Below, in pieces: positions 9,279 through 17,753 of a stretch of DNA of 64,000 bases. This DNA comes from Nocardioides dongkuii. Lineage in GTDB: Bacteria > Actinomycetota > Actinomycetes > Propionibacteriales > Nocardioidaceae. Position 1 is the first letter of the stretch. Each line of letters starts with the position of its first letter. Both the position numbers and the translations under genes were made by a program. The notes below the pieces were generated by a model. That model searched no databases, was not told where the DNA came from, and saw nothing but the letters and a program-made list of their open reading frames with translations. Where the stretch lies: assembly GCF_014127485.1 (NCBI RefSeq), contig NZ_CP059903.1, positions 3,038,001 through 3,102,000 of the forward strand, in the 5' to 3' direction.

Positions 9279-10481
9279 ATGACGTCCCACGCTGCCCCGT
9301 CCGAGCCCACCCCGGGCTCCGCCCCCGGCTCCCCCGTGGACGCCGCGGCCCCGGGGACACCTGGGACACCCGGACGCGAGGAGCGGGTCGGGGCCGGCCT
9401 GCGCTGGCTGGCCGGCTGGTCCTGGCGCTGGGTGGGCGTGGCGGTCGCGGCGGCGATCCTCGGGTGGCTGGTCGGCGTCCTCTGGGTCGCCCTGCTCCCG
9501 GCCTTCCTGGCGCTGATCCTGGCGTCGGTGCTGCAGCCGGTCAGCAACCTCGTGGCGCGGCGTACGCCGATCCCCCGCGGCCTGGCCGCCGGCCTGGTGA
9601 TGCTCGGCGCGTTCGCCGTGATCGGCGGCGGCGTGATCGCGATCGCGCCCTCGGTCTCCGGGCAGAGCGACCAGATCGCCTCCGACGCGACCGAGGGCCT
9701 CGACCAGCTGCGCGACTGGGCGGTCGAGCGGAACCTGGTCTCCCAGGACCAGATGGACACCGCGGCCAGCGACGTCCGTGACCGGATCGGCGACAGCGCC
9801 GGCTCGATCGCCAGCGGGGTCCTCGTCGGCGTGAACGCGATCTCCTCGTGGCTGGTCACCATGGCGCTGACGCTGGTGCTGACCTTCCTCTTCCTCAAGG
9901 ACGGCCACCGGTTCCGGCCCTGGGCGGCGGGGGTGACCGGGCCACGGGCGGGCCGCCACCTCGACCAGGTGCTGGACCAGGTGTGGACGACGCTCGGCGG
10001 CTTCGTGCGGACCCAGGCCATCGTCAGCCTCGTCGACGCCATCCTCATCGGCGTCGCGCTGGCCGTGGTGGGCGTCCCGCTGGCGGTGCCGCTCGCGGTG
10101 CTGACCTTCATCGGCGGCTTCGTCCCGATCATCGGGGCGTTCGTCGTCGGCGCGCTCGCCGTCCTCGTCGCGCTGGTCTCCGTGGGCGTCGAGGGCGCGG
10201 CCATCGTGCTGATCGCGATCATCCTCGTCCAGCAGCTCGAGGGGAACGTCCTCCAGCCGTGGCTCCAGTCGCGCGCGATGCAGCTCCACCCCGGCGTGGT
10301 GATCCTGGCGGTCACCGTCGGCTCGACGCTGTTCGGGATCGCCGGCGCGTTCCTCTCGGTCCCCGTCGCGGCGATGGTCGCGGTCGCGCTGCGCTACCTC
10401 TCCGCGCTGGCCGACCCGCCGGCGCCGATCACCCCGCCTGCCGATCCGGCAGACCCCGAGGAGAAGCCGGCGCCGGCCTGA
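9279..10481 (+). CDS. AI-2E family transporter (PerM/YdiK-like)
   Basis: A 400-aa polytopic membrane protein of the AI-2E/PerM family, whose members export small molecules or exchange ions with protons. After a Pro/Gly-rich cytoplasmic N-terminus (about residues 1-45) come two helices. An amphipathic extracytoplasmic segment of about 80 residues follows (SVSGQSDQIASDATEGL...), then about five more helices. The family signatures TFLFLKDGHRF, FIGGFVPIIGAF and QQLEGNVLQPWLQSRAMQLHPGVVI are intact. The start is either ATG 9279 or GTG 9273; ATG is preferred. The substrate cannot be deduced. Confidence 0.9.
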   Translation: MTSHAAPSEPTPGSAPGSPVDAAAPGTPGTPGREERVGAGLRWLAGWSWRWVGVAVAAAILGWLVGVLWVALLPAFLALILASVLQPVSNLVARRTPIPRGLAAGLVMLGAFAVIGGGVIAIAPSVSGQSDQIASDATEGLDQLRDWAVERNLVSQDQMDTAASDVRDRIGDSAGSIASGVLVGVNAISSWLVTMALTLVLTFLFLKDGHRFRPWAAGVTGPRAGRHLDQVLDQVWTTLGGFVRTQAIVSLVDAILIGVALAVVGVPLAVPLAVLTFIGGFVPIIGAFVVGALAVLVALVSVGVEGAAIVLIAIILVQQLEGNVLQPWLQSRAMQLHPGVVILAVTVGSTLFGIAGAFLSVPVAAMVAVALRYLSALADPPAPITPPADPADPEEKPAPA

Positions 10482-10502
10482 CCGCGGCTGCTCAGCGCGG
10501 TC
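10480..10502. terminator. weak convergent hairpin
   Basis: GACCGCG and CGCGGTC (7-bp arms, 9-base loop) span the junction of two convergent genes and overlap both stop regions. No U-tract follows. Possible bidirectional terminator. Confidence 0.35.
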
Positions 10503-11451
10503 GCGCCTGCCAGTCCGGCTGGGAGCCCCGGGTGAGGACGGTGCGGGCTGAGCCGTCGGCCCGGGCACGCACGATCACCGAGGTGCCGGACGCGGTGGTG
10601 CTCAGCGCGAGGAAGGCGCCGGACGGGGACGGGGCGCCACCGGTGTCGCCGGCCACCGACTGGAAGCCGGGGTAGACGATGTAGGTGGGCGCGTCCGTGT
10701 CCTCGCCGTACTCGCCCCGGTCCCGCTCGGTGTAGCCGAACTGGTTGCCCGGCCCCCAGAAGAGGTTGGTGTAGTCGACGTACCCGCAGCAGTCCCCGCC
10801 GGACTCGAGGACCATCCGCGACTCCCCCGTGGCGACGTAGTAGTGGTCGACGCGGAAGTCGAGGCGGCAGTCGGAGTCGGTGCGCACCGCGATCCGGGTG
10901 CCGTCGGGCGACCAGGCGAGGTACTGGTTGACCCGCACCGGCTGCATCTCCGCGTCGTCGCCTCCGCAGAAGCCACCGGTCTGGTCTCCCGTGATGACCC
11001 GCGGCGCGCCGTACGGCGCCGTCGACCGGATCGTCATCAGCTGGGACCAGCCGTCGGCTCCCGGCTCGGCGTAGGCGAGCCGCCGGCCGTCCGGGGACCA
11101 CGTGGCGCCCGCGCTGGTGACGGCGCCCGAGGTCGTCACGCGCCGCTCGTCGCTGCCGTTCGCCGCCATCACCCAGACGTCGCGGCGCCCGCCCGCCTCG
11201 CGGATGAAGGCGATCCGCCGACCGTCGGGGGACCACGTCGGGCGCGAGCTGCGGCCGGTCGAGGTCAGCTGCCTGACGTCCCTGCCCGACTGGTCCATGG
11301 AGTAGACCTGGGTGCCGCGGACGAAGGCGATCCGTCCGTCCGTGCCCGGGTACGTCGCGTGCGCGGTGGTCGAGGTCGCGGCGAGGCCGACCAGGCACGT
11401 GAGGAACACGACCACCGACATCAGGGCGGCGGGTGCGGAGCGTGGGTTCAT
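10492..11451 (-). CDS. secreted TolB-like beta-propeller protein
   Basis: A 319-aa exported protein. A signal peptide covers about residues 1-32, with a likely cut after AHA. The mature part is built from WD40-like PD40 blades, seen as repeats of TWSPDGRRIAF, TWSPDGRRLAY and AWSPDGTRIAV, each followed by an arginine- or valine-rich strand. Such propellers bind proteins or sugars and are often annotated as TolB-like. Cysteines in GFCGGDD, SDCRLDF and GGDCCGY may form disulfides outside the cell. Its stop codon lies only about 10 bases from that of the convergent AI-2E gene. A TAGCGT hexamer about 40 bases upstream could be its -10. Function unknown. Confidence 0.75.
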   Translation of the reverse strand: MNPRSAPAALMSVVVFLTCLVGLAATSTTAHATYPGTDGRIAFVRGTQVYSMDQSGRDVRQLTSTGRSSRPTWSPDGRRIAFIREAGGRRDVWVMAANGSDERRVTTSGAVTSAGATWSPDGRRLAYAEPGADGWSQLMTIRSTAPYGAPRVITGDQTGGFCGGDDAEMQPVRVNQYLAWSPDGTRIAVRTDSDCRLDFRVDHYYVATGESRMVLESGGDCCGYVDYTNLFWGPGNQFGYTERDRGEYGEDTDAPTYIVYPGFQSVAGDTGGAPSPSGAFLALSTTASGTSVIVRARADGSARTVLTRGSQPDWQARPR

Positions 11452-11542
11452 GGCCGAGTCCTGTCCGAGAGAGGATGGGACGACTCACGCTAGGCAGCGC
11501 AGCACGGAGCGGCATCGCTCGCACTGGGTAACCAGGGGCCGG

Positions 11543-12652
11543 TCAGGACAGCCGGGCCACCGCGGCGTCGACCCGCTCGTCGGTGGCGGTGAAGGCCACC
11601 CGCACGTGCCGCGAGCCCGCGGCGCCGTAGAACGCGCCGGGGGCGACCAGGATGCCGCGGTCGGCCAGGGCCGCGACGGTCTCCCAGCAGTCCTCGTCGC
11701 GGGTCGCCCAGAGGTACAGCGAGGCCTCGGAGTGGTCGACGCGGAAGCCAGCGCCCTCCAGCGCCGTGCGCAGCCGGGCCCGCCGGGCGGCGTACCGCGC
11801 GTGCTGCTCCAGCGCGTGCTCGTCGTCGTCGAGCGCCGCCTTCATCGCCACCTGCTGCGGCCCGGGCATCTGCAGCCCGAGGTTCTTGCGCACGGCGAGC
11901 AGCTCGCCCACCAGCGCGGGGTCGCCCGCGACGAACGCGCAGCGGTAGCCCGCGAGGTTGGAGCGCTTCGACAGCGAGTGCACGGCGAGGATCCCCTCGT
12001 GCGAGCCGCCGCAGACGTCGGGGTGCAGCACCGAGACCGGCGAGGCCTCCCAGGCGCACTCGAGGTAGCACTCGTCGGAGACCAGGACGGTGCCGCGCTC
12101 GCGGCACCAGTCGACCACCTTGCGCAGGTGCTCGGGCGGCAGCACCCGACCGGTCGGGTTGGACGGGGAGTTCAGCCACAGCAGCGCCGGGACCTCGGGG
12201 CCGAAGGAGGTCAGCGAGTCGGTCGCGACGGACCGGGCCCCCGCGAGCGCCGCGCCCACCTCGTACGTCGGGTAGGCCAGCTCCGGGTAGCCGATCAGGT
12301 CACCGGCCCCCAGGCCGAGGTGCACCGCCAGCGAGCCGATCAGCTCCTTGGACCCGATCACCGGGAGCACCTGGTCCAGGCCGAGCCCGGTCACGCCGTG
12401 CCGTCGCTCCAGCCAGTCGATGCAGGCCTGGCGCAGGTCGACGCGGCCGATGGTGACCGGGTAGCCCGGGGAGTCCGCGGCGCCGCGGAGCGCCTGCTGG
12501 GCCACCTCGGGCGTCGGGTCGACGGGCGTGCCGACCGAGAGGTCGACAGCGCCGTCGGGGTGGGCGCGCGCCCGCTCGGCGTACGCCGTCAGGTGGTCCC
12601 ACGGGAAGTCGGGGAGCCGTGCGGAGACGGCGCCCCGCCGGGTGCCGGTCAG
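11543..12652 (-). CDS. dapC: succinyldiaminopimelate transaminase, probable CTG start
   Basis: PLP-dependent class I/II aminotransferase that makes N-succinyl-diaminopimelate, the step after DapD. The PLP lysine lies in [14 protein letters not shown], and [12 protein letters not shown] and [11 protein letters not shown] are cofactor-site motifs. The usual family N-terminus ([20 protein letters not shown] and [13 protein letters not shown]) is encoded upstream of the first GTG at 12505. No ATG, GTG or TTG exists in that extension before an in-frame stop. A CTG at 12650-12652 overlaps the ferredoxin stop (CTGA) and is preceded at 8 bases by AGGAG, giving 369 aa, close to the usual size. I therefore place the start there, with translational coupling to the ferredoxin gene. 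The alternative is a 320-aa protein lacking conserved sequence. Confidence 0.9.
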   Translation of the reverse strand: MTGTRRGAVSARLPDFPWDHLTAYAERARAHPDGAVDLSVGTPVDPTPEVAQQALRGAADSPGYPVTIGRVDLRQACIDWLERRHGVTGLGLDQVLPVIGSKELIGSLAVHLGLGAGDLIGYPELAYPTYEVGAALAGARSVATDSLTSFGPEVPALLWLNSPSNPTGRVLPPEHLRKVVDWCRERGTVLVSDECYLECAWEASPVSVLHPDVCGGSHEGILAVHSLSKRSNLAGYRCAFVAGDPALVGELLAVRKNLGLQMPGPQQVAMKAALDDDEHALEQHARYAARRARLRTALEGAGFRVDHSEASLYLWATRDEDCWETVAALADRGILVAPGAFYGAAGSRHVRVAFTATDERVDAAVARLS

Positions 12653-12975
12653 TGGTCGTGCTCCTGCGGGGGCAGCGCCGCGACCAGCGGGTGGTCCTTG
12701 TCGATCTCACCCATCTTGGCCGCGCCGCCCGGGGAGCCGAGGTCGTCGAAGAAGTGCACGTTGGCGTCGTAGAACTCCTTGGCCTCCTCCGGCACGTCGT
12801 CCTCGTAGAAGATCGCCTCGACGGGGCACACCGGCTCGCAGGCGCCGCAGTCCACGCACTCGTCGGGGTGGATGTACAGCATCCGCTTGCCCTCGTAGAT
12901 GCAGTCGACGGGGCACTCATCGACGCACGCGCGGTCCTTGAGGTCGACGCAAGGCTGAGAGATGACGTACGTCAC
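12649..12975 (-). CDS. fdxA: 7Fe ferredoxin (FdxA/FdxC type)
   Basis: A 108-aa electron carrier with one [3Fe-4S] and one [4Fe-4S] cluster. Cysteines lie at 9, 17, 21, 25, 40, 43, 46 and 50, and [12 protein letters not shown] is the classic 4Fe motif. The sequence is nearly that of other actinobacterial ferredoxins, which also have an acidic tail and stand next to dapC. The GTG at 12975 has an AGGAGG SD. Its last codons contain the SD of dapC and its TGA overlaps the dapC CTG, so the two genes form an operon. Confidence 0.97.
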   Translation of the reverse strand: MTYVISQPCVDLKDRACVDECPVDCIYEGKRMLYIHPDECVDCGACEPVCPVEAIFYEDDVPEEAKEFYDANVHFFDDLGSPGGAAKMGEIDKDHPLVAALPPQEHDH

Positions 12976-13035
12976 CGGGGTCCTCCTGGGGCGCGCCTCG
13001 GGAGCGCAGATCGGGTGGGTGAGCTACCCACAGCC

Positions 13036-13041
13036 TAGTAT
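13036..13041 (+). promoter_or_regulatory. candidate -10 hexamer, leaderless GNAT gene
   Basis: TAGTAT ends 6 bases before the GTG at 13048, with no SD between. Divergent from fdxA. Confidence 0.5.
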
Positions 13042-13047
13042 CCCGCC

Positions 13048-14022
13048 GTGGCTTCCGGAGGTGTACCCCGTGACGACCACCATGTGGGCGGGGAGTCGGG
13101 CGAAGAGTCGGGCGGAGAGGCGGGCGTGGGCCGGCACCTGCTCGGCCCGCACGTCGTGGGCCGGCGCGTCGTCGTGCGGCGGCTGGTCCGCGGCGAGACC
13201 GGGCCCTCCGGCGGCCCGGCGATGACCGACCTGCTCGGCACCTGCACCGCGTGGGACGCCACCGGCTGCGTGGTGCAGCCCGAGTCCGGCGACCCCGTGC
13301 GGATCCCGCTGGCCGACATCGTCTCCGGCAAGCCGGTCCCGCCCAGACCCTCAGTGCGCCACCGCGTGCCGCCGGTGGAGGCGCAGACCCGCGCGCTGGC
13401 GCTCTGGCCCGACCTCGAGACCCAGCCGCTCGGGGCCTGGCTGCTGCGCCACTCCCCCTCGTCCCCGGCGCGCCGGGCGAACTCGGTGCTGGCCTTCGGC
13501 CCCTCCGGCGTGCCCGACGACCTCGACCGGGTCGTGGACTTCTACGCCGCGCGCACCGGCCGCCCGATCGCCGCCGTCCTGTCCGGCTCGGCCGAGGAGG
13601 AGCTGTTCCGCGGCCGCGGCTGGGGGCCGGAGTCCGGCGACGCCGACACCGTCTTCCAGGTCGCCGGGGTCGCCCGCACCCGGCGGCTGCTCGGCGCCCG
13701 CGGGATCGGGGCGGACGCCGCCCCGGAGGTCGTCGTCGAGGAGGACGGCGACCTGGCCACCGCGCGCATCGGCGACCGGGCGTCCGCGGTCGCGGCGTAC
13801 GACCGCGACTGGGTGGGGTTCCGCGGGCTGCACGTGGCCCCCGAGCACCGGCGGCAGGGCCTCGGGCTGCGGGTGATGGCGGCGCTGCTCGAGTGGGGCG
13901 CCGAGCGCGGGGCCACCACGGCGTACCTCCAGGTGCTGAGCGAGAACGCCCCGGCCCTGGCGCTGTACGACGGGCTCGGCTTCACCGAGCACCACCGGTA
14001 CTGCTACCTGGCCGCGCCCTAG
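13048..14022 (+). CDS. GNAT family N-acetyltransferase with N-terminal extension
   Basis: A 324-aa protein. The C-terminal half (about 185-324) is a GCN5-type acetyltransferase fold with the acetyl-CoA loop HVAPEHRRQGLGLRVM and a typical ending, YLQVLSENAPALALYDGLGF. The first 100 residues contain a small beta-barrel-like region (GRRVVVRRLVRGETGPSG to VRIPLADIVSGKP) that resembles the N-terminal part of actinobacterial GNATs found beside the ferredoxin gene. The middle (about 110-185) looks like a degenerate second GNAT unit. It is divergent from fdxA-dapC. The substrate is unknown; the conserved neighbourhood is an association, not proof of a link with lysine synthesis. Confidence 0.85.
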   Translation: MASGGVPRDDHHVGGESGEESGGEAGVGRHLLGPHVVGRRVVVRRLVRGETGPSGGPAMTDLLGTCTAWDATGCVVQPESGDPVRIPLADIVSGKPVPPRPSVRHRVPPVEAQTRALALWPDLETQPLGAWLLRHSPSSPARRANSVLAFGPSGVPDDLDRVVDFYAARTGRPIAAVLSGSAEEELFRGRGWGPESGDADTVFQVAGVARTRRLLGARGIGADAAPEVVVEEDGDLATARIGDRASAVAAYDRDWVGFRGLHVAPEHRRQGLGLRVMAALLEWGAERGATTAYLQVLSENAPALALYDGLGFTEHHRYCYLAAP

Positions 14023-14035
14023 TCGCGCCCAGCCG

Positions 14036-15745
14036 CTACTTGCAGATCACCTGGTCGCTCGGGGTGTAGGTGGTGTGGAACTTCTCCCGGCGGACGACCT
14101 CGTCGTCCCCGGGCTTGCGGAAGATCCGCCACACGTCGACGTCGAAGCCGCCGTACCCGGAGTTGGGGTAGCAGTCCGGCGTGCTGAGCGTGCGGGTGCC
14201 GGGCGAGGTGAAGTTGTAGCGGTCCGAGGTGGTGGTGTCGATGTCCCAGTGCTTGGTGGACCACATCGTGACCCGGGCGGTGCCCTGCGAGCGGCCGGCG
14301 CTGGGGATCACCTCGGCCTCGATCAGCACGCCGTACGGCGTGTCGTTGCGGAAGCGGAGGTCGACCGCGCCCCAGGCGACCGTCGCCTCGCGCCCGACCG
14401 GGTAGCGGTCGATGTAGAACGAGTGCGGCTTGTGCTCGACGTCCTCGAGGCCCGCGAAGAATGCGGCGTTGAACAGCGTGGTGGCCATCTGGGAGACGCC
14501 GCCGCCGAGGTCCTCCTTGAAGATGCCGTCGCTGATGATGGTGCCGGCGGTGAAGCCGTTCTCGATGGTCCGCTCCCCCACGGTGTCGTTGAGGGAGAAG
14601 GTCTCGCCGGGCTTCAGCACGGTGCCGTTGACGATCTCGGCGGCGCGGCCGATGTTGGTGTCGCGGTACGACGCGGGCGGGTAGTAGGTCGTGAAGCTGG
14701 AGACCTGCTCGCGGATCTTCAGCGCGCGGGCGTCCTCGGTGGTGAACTCCGGCTCCGCGACCCTCGCCTGCACCTCCAGCTCGCGCTCGCCCGAGGGGCG
14801 GGTGACCAGGCTCAGGAAGGCGTCGGCGACGTCGGCGGGGTCGTAGGCGACGCCGGGCTTGCCCGGCACCACCTTCGGCTTGCCGTTCACCAGGGCGACC
14901 GACGCGTCGACGGGCGCGCCCTTGTCGGCGACCACGTCGTCGACCAGCCGGGCGAGCTCCTCCTCGTCGAGGTCGGGCACCAGCTCGCCGCCCTCCGCGC
15001 GGACGCCGAGGGCCGGGCCGAAGTCGCCGGGCGCCAGGGTGACCGGGGAGCCGTCGAAGACCAGCGTCACGGGGCCGGAGAGCGCGGGGTTGGCGAACTC
15101 GTCGAGCGCCGCCTGCACGTCCTTCTCGTCGATCTCCGGCGCGGTCCGGCGCAGGGTGAGCTCGACGGTCGGCTCGTCGGTGAGGTACGCCGCCTCGAGC
15201 GCGCGGACGGCCTCCTCGCGGTCGATCTGCTCGCCGGCGCGCGGCTCGACGGTGCGCACCGACGACCCCTCGAAGACCAGGTCGCCGTCGCGCGGCGGCG
15301 TACCGGCCTGCTCGCCGAGGCGGTCCACGAGCTTGTCCACCGCGGCCTCGTCGACCTCGACGACGGCGTCGAGGTCCTGGCCGCCGGTGAAGTAGTCCCA
15401 GAGCCGGCGCGGGTTCCAGCTGCGCTCGCCCCCGGCCGCGTCCACCGAGGCGGCGAGGTCGACCGACAGCCCGGCCTCGCGGGGTCGGACCTGCTCGGTC
15501 ACGTCCCCGGCCGTGACGGTGATCGTGCGGTTGCGCCGCTTCGCGAGCCCGTCCTCGAGCGCGGCCAGCGCGTCGGCGCGGGAGCGGCCGCCGATGTCGA
15601 CGCTGGCGACCTCGGTGCCGCGGGGCACCTTGTCACCGGCCACGGCGTACGCCGCCGCCCAGCCGCCGGCGACGAGCAGGGCCAGTCCAAGGACGACGAG
15701 GAGGACGACGCGGCCACCTGCTCGGTCGCGTTTGTCAGTCGTCAC
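14036..15745 (-). CDS. VanW family protein with peptidoglycan-binding-like repeats
   Basis: A 569-aa envelope protein. A single N-terminal membrane anchor (residues 12-34) is followed by two PG_binding_4/YoaR-like domains (about 50-330), each with a pattern like the one around GVAYDPADVADAF. A VanW domain (about 365-500) shows GRAAEIVNGTVLKPGETFSLNDTVGERT and GGGVSQMATTLFNAAFF. VanW proteins sit in the cell wall and some come from glycopeptide-resistance clusters, but actinobacterial chromosomes commonly carry them without resistance genes, as here. GTG at 15745 lies 6 bases from a TAGAAT hexamer. It follows DUF6113 on the same strand and may have its own promoter. Confidence 0.9.
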   Translation of the reverse strand: MTTDKRDRAGGRVVLLVVLGLALLVAGGWAAAYAVAGDKVPRGTEVASVDIGGRSRADALAALEDGLAKRRNRTITVTAGDVTEQVRPREAGLSVDLAASVDAAGGERSWNPRRLWDYFTGGQDLDAVVEVDEAAVDKLVDRLGEQAGTPPRDGDLVFEGSSVRTVEPRAGEQIDREEAVRALEAAYLTDEPTVELTLRRTAPEIDEKDVQAALDEFANPALSGPVTLVFDGSPVTLAPGDFGPALGVRAEGGELVPDLDEEELARLVDDVVADKGAPVDASVALVNGKPKVVPGKPGVAYDPADVADAFLSLVTRPSGERELEVQARVAEPEFTTEDARALKIREQVSSFTTYYPPASYRDTNIGRAAEIVNGTVLKPGETFSLNDTVGERTIENGFTAGTIISDGIFKEDLGGGVSQMATTLFNAAFFAGLEDVEHKPHSFYIDRYPVGREATVAWGAVDLRFRNDTPYGVLIEAEVIPSAGRSQGTARVTMWSTKHWDIDTTTSDRYNFTSPGTRTLSTPDCYPNSGYGGFDVDVWRIFRKPGDDEVVRREKFHTTYTPSDQVICK

Positions 15746-15751
15746 GCGCTC

Positions 15752-15757
15752 ATTCTA
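15752..15757 (-). promoter_or_regulatory. candidate -10 for vanW-like gene; overlaps upstream stop codon
   Basis: TAGAAT on the minus strand ends 6 bases before the GTG of the VanW gene. Its TAG is the stop codon of the upstream DUF6113 gene, so stop codon and -10 share bases. Confidence 0.55.
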
Positions 15758-16099
15758 GGGACCGGGTGACACCGGCCTGGGGGTCCCCCGCCTCGGCAGG
15801 GTCAGGACCGCCGCCACCAGCAGGGCGAGGCCGGCGGCCACCAGCGCGTATCCCGCGGGGCCCGCGGTGACCAGGTAGTCCCCCTCCGGGCGGCGCGAGG
15901 CCAGCAGGGCGAGCGCCGCGACCCAGCCCAGCACGAAGGCGACCCGGGTCGTCCAGCCGGGCGGCAGGGCGACGGTGGTGGCCACCGTGGCGACCAGCCC
16001 CAGCAGCAGGCCCCACCAGCGCTGGTGCAGCGCCACGGCCGAGAGGGAGGTGAGGGCGCCGACGGCGAGCGCCGCGAGGGCGACGAGCGCCCGCGCCAC
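15755..16099 (-). CDS. small integral membrane protein (DUF6113-like)
   Basis: A 114-aa hydrophobic protein with about four transmembrane helices (roughly residues 3-22, 28-46, 52-68 and 78-101) and a short basic C-terminus ending RRGTPRPVSPGP. The GTG start shares one base with the TAG stop of mshB (TAGTG), so the two are probably translated together. A small membrane protein of this kind next to mshB is also seen in other actinobacteria, where it is named DUF6113. Its role is unknown, and the link to mycothiol rests on position alone. Too hydrophobic and too consistent in frame to be noise. Confidence 0.78.
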   Translation of the reverse strand: MARALVALAALAVGALTSLSAVALHQRWWGLLLGLVATVATTVALPPGWTTRVAFVLGWVAALALLASRRPEGDYLVTAGPAGYALVAAGLALLVAAVLTLPRRGTPRPVSPGP

Positions 16100-17007
16100 T
16101 AGAGGCCGGCGAAGAGGTCGGTCTCGAGACCGTTCTCGTCCAGCTCTCCCCGCTCCCCCTTCGCGATCCGGTAGTACTCGACGCCCCAGGCGGTGGCGCC
16201 CACGTTGTTGCTCAGCGCGAAGAACGGGCCGTCGGTGGTGATCTGGGTGGCGTGCGCGGCCAGCGCGGCCATCTTGGCGTCGACGAAGTCGGTGGCGTCG
16301 ATGCCGGCGGCGAGCTGGTCGTCGGGGGTGACGAAGTGCGGCAGCGGGCCGTCGGGGTCCATGCCCTCGAAGCTCGTGGAGTCGCCGGAGTCGCGCAGCA
16401 CCCGCAGGCCCTCGCGCATCCGGGACTCCGACATCGCGCCCCAGTAGACCTTCGGGACGTCCCAGTGCTCGCCGAGGTCGAGCCGGTACGACGGCACGGC
16501 GGCCAGCGCCACGGCGTACGTCGCGACCCGGTGGGCCTGGATGTGGTCGGGGTGGCCGTAGCCGCCGAACTGGTCGTAGGTGACCAGCACCTGCGGGCGC
16601 ACCTCGCGGATCACCGCGACCAGGTGGTCGGCCGCCTCGGTGAGGTCGGCGTGCCAGAAGGCGTTGGCGTGGACCTCGTCGGCGGCGACCGCGTGGCCGT
16701 CCTCGTGCCACTTCATGCCGGAGTCGCGGTAGGTGCCGAACCCGCCGAGGAAGCGGTGGTCGGTCACCCCCAGCGCCTTCATCGCGGCCGCGAGCTCGCC
16801 GCGGCGGTGCTCGCCGAGCCCGCCGTCGCGGTCGTCGGCGAGGTGCTCGAGCTCGGGCACCAGGATCTCGCCCATCTCGCCGGCGGTGCAGGTGACCAGC
16901 GTGACCCCGCGGCCCTCCGCGACGTACTTCGCCATCGTGGCGCCCTGGCCGATGGACTCGTCGTCGGGGTGGGCGTGGACGAGCAGGAGGCGCTGGTCGG
17001 CGGTCAT
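16099..17007 (-). CDS. mshB: N-acetyl-1-D-myo-inositol-2-amino-2-deoxy-alpha-D-glucopyranoside deacetylase
   Basis: Zinc deacetylase that removes acetyl from GlcNAc-inositol in mycothiol synthesis, the main low-molecular-weight thiol of actinobacteria. The 302 aa carry the LmbE-type motif HAHPDDES, with ligands His13 and Asp16 and probable general base Asp15, and the second motif GGYGHPDHIQAH gives the third ligand, His155. Length and sequence match MshB rather than the related amidase Mca. ATG at 17007 lies 6 bases from TAGGAT. It is downstream of a nudix gene and upstream of DUF6113 on the same strand. A mycothiol-dependent family member (Rv2466c-like) lies at 23.5-24.1 kb. Confidence 0.95.
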   Translation of the reverse strand: MTADQRLLLVHAHPDDESIGQGATMAKYVAEGRGVTLVTCTAGEMGEILVPELEHLADDRDGGLGEHRRGELAAAMKALGVTDHRFLGGFGTYRDSGMKWHEDGHAVAADEVHANAFWHADLTEAADHLVAVIREVRPQVLVTYDQFGGYGHPDHIQAHRVATYAVALAAVPSYRLDLGEHWDVPKVYWGAMSESRMREGLRVLRDSGDSTSFEGMDPDGPLPHFVTPDDQLAAGIDATDFVDAKMAALAAHATQITTDGPFFALSNNVGATAWGVEYYRIAKGERGELDENGLETDLFAGL

Positions 17008-17013
17008 GGCTCG

Positions 17014-17019
17014 ATCCTA
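17014..17019 (-). promoter_or_regulatory. candidate -10 for leaderless mshB; overlaps nudix stop codon
   Basis: TAGGAT ends 6 bases before the mshB ATG. Its first three bases are the stop codon of the nudix gene, so mshB may be transcribed on its own as well as from an upstream promoter. Confidence 0.55.
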
Positions 17020-17718
17020 GTGATCGGGGTGGCCCCGATGAGCCCGGCGCGGCTGCGTCGGGAGCGGCGCCGGGGGCGGTGCCGCGGCCGGGGGGCTCGG
17101 GACGTGCGGCTCCTGGTCGAGCCAGCCGTCGAGCTCGTCGACGAGGAGCTCGAGCACCATCTCCGGGGCGTCGGAGAGCACCGCCCACGGGTGGTCCTCG
17201 TCGTCGTCCTCCCCCGCGAGCCGCTCGCGCTCGACCTCCGCGACCCAGCCGTCCGCGCCCAGCCGCGCGGCGGCGGCGTGGGCGTCGTCCTCGTCGAAGA
17301 AGATCGCGCGCGGGCCCCGGGCCCGGGCGAGCGCCTCGCGCAGCAGCACCGCGACCTCGGGCAGGAACGGCCGGTCGGGGTCGGCCCAGTCGACGTCGCC
17401 GAGCTCGTCGGGGCCCAGCCAGCGCACCTCGTCGTGCTCGGTCGGCGCGAGCGGCGCCTCGTCGACGAGGCGGGCGGCCGCGACCGAGAGCACCCAGCCA
17501 CCCTCGATCGGGACCCGCGGGCCGAGCCACGCGCCGACCCGCACGGTGACGCCGAGCTCCTCCTCGAGCTCGCGCACCAACGCGTCCTCCGGCGACTCCC
17601 CCGGCTCGACCTTGCCCCCGGGGAGCTCCCAGCGTCCGGCGAGAGCCGGGGGCGCCGTACGCCGGGCCGCCAGGACCTTGCCGCCGCGCAGGATCGCCGC
17701 GCCCACCACCGGCTTCAT
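17017..17718 (-). CDS. NUDIX hydrolase with acidic C-terminal domain
   Basis: A 233-aa protein. Residues 1-130 form a MutT-type NUDIX domain with the box GGKVEPGESPEDALVRELEEELGV, which hydrolyses nucleoside diphosphate derivatives, perhaps oxidised nucleotides. A second domain follows (about 135-205) with an acidic patch, AGEDDDEDHPWAVLSDAP, and the ending LVDELDGWLD. A proline-rich tail completes the protein. The C-terminal part looks like a small alpha/beta domain that I cannot name with confidence. ATG at 17718. It is divergent from the next plus-strand gene with a gap of 35 bp. Confidence 0.88.
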   Translation of the reverse strand: MKPVVGAAILRGGKVLAARRTAPPALAGRWELPGGKVEPGESPEDALVRELEEELGVTVRVGAWLGPRVPIEGGWVLSVAAARLVDEAPLAPTEHDEVRWLGPDELGDVDWADPDRPFLPEVAVLLREALARARGPRAIFFDEDDAHAAAARLGADGWVAEVERERLAGEDDDEDHPWAVLSDAPEMVLELLVDELDGWLDQEPHVPSPPAAAPPPAPLPTQPRRAHRGHPDH

Positions 17719-17753
17719 GATTGCTTCACGAGCGCTGAGGTTACGGGGCGGCC

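Noticed and set aside
7325..10568. Two very long minus-strand frames (996 and 500 aa)
   Set aside because: Antisense to dapD, the cell-wall protein and the AI-2E gene, with low-complexity composition.
14036..15745. Glycopeptide-resistance locus from VanW
   Set aside because: No vanHAX, vanRS or other resistance genes are near. VanW-domain proteins are common in actinobacteria without resistance.
15755..17530. 591-aa minus-strand frame across nudix, mshB and DUF6113
   Set aside because: Only its last 114 codons are a real gene (DUF6113); the rest is in the wrong frame of mshB and nudix.
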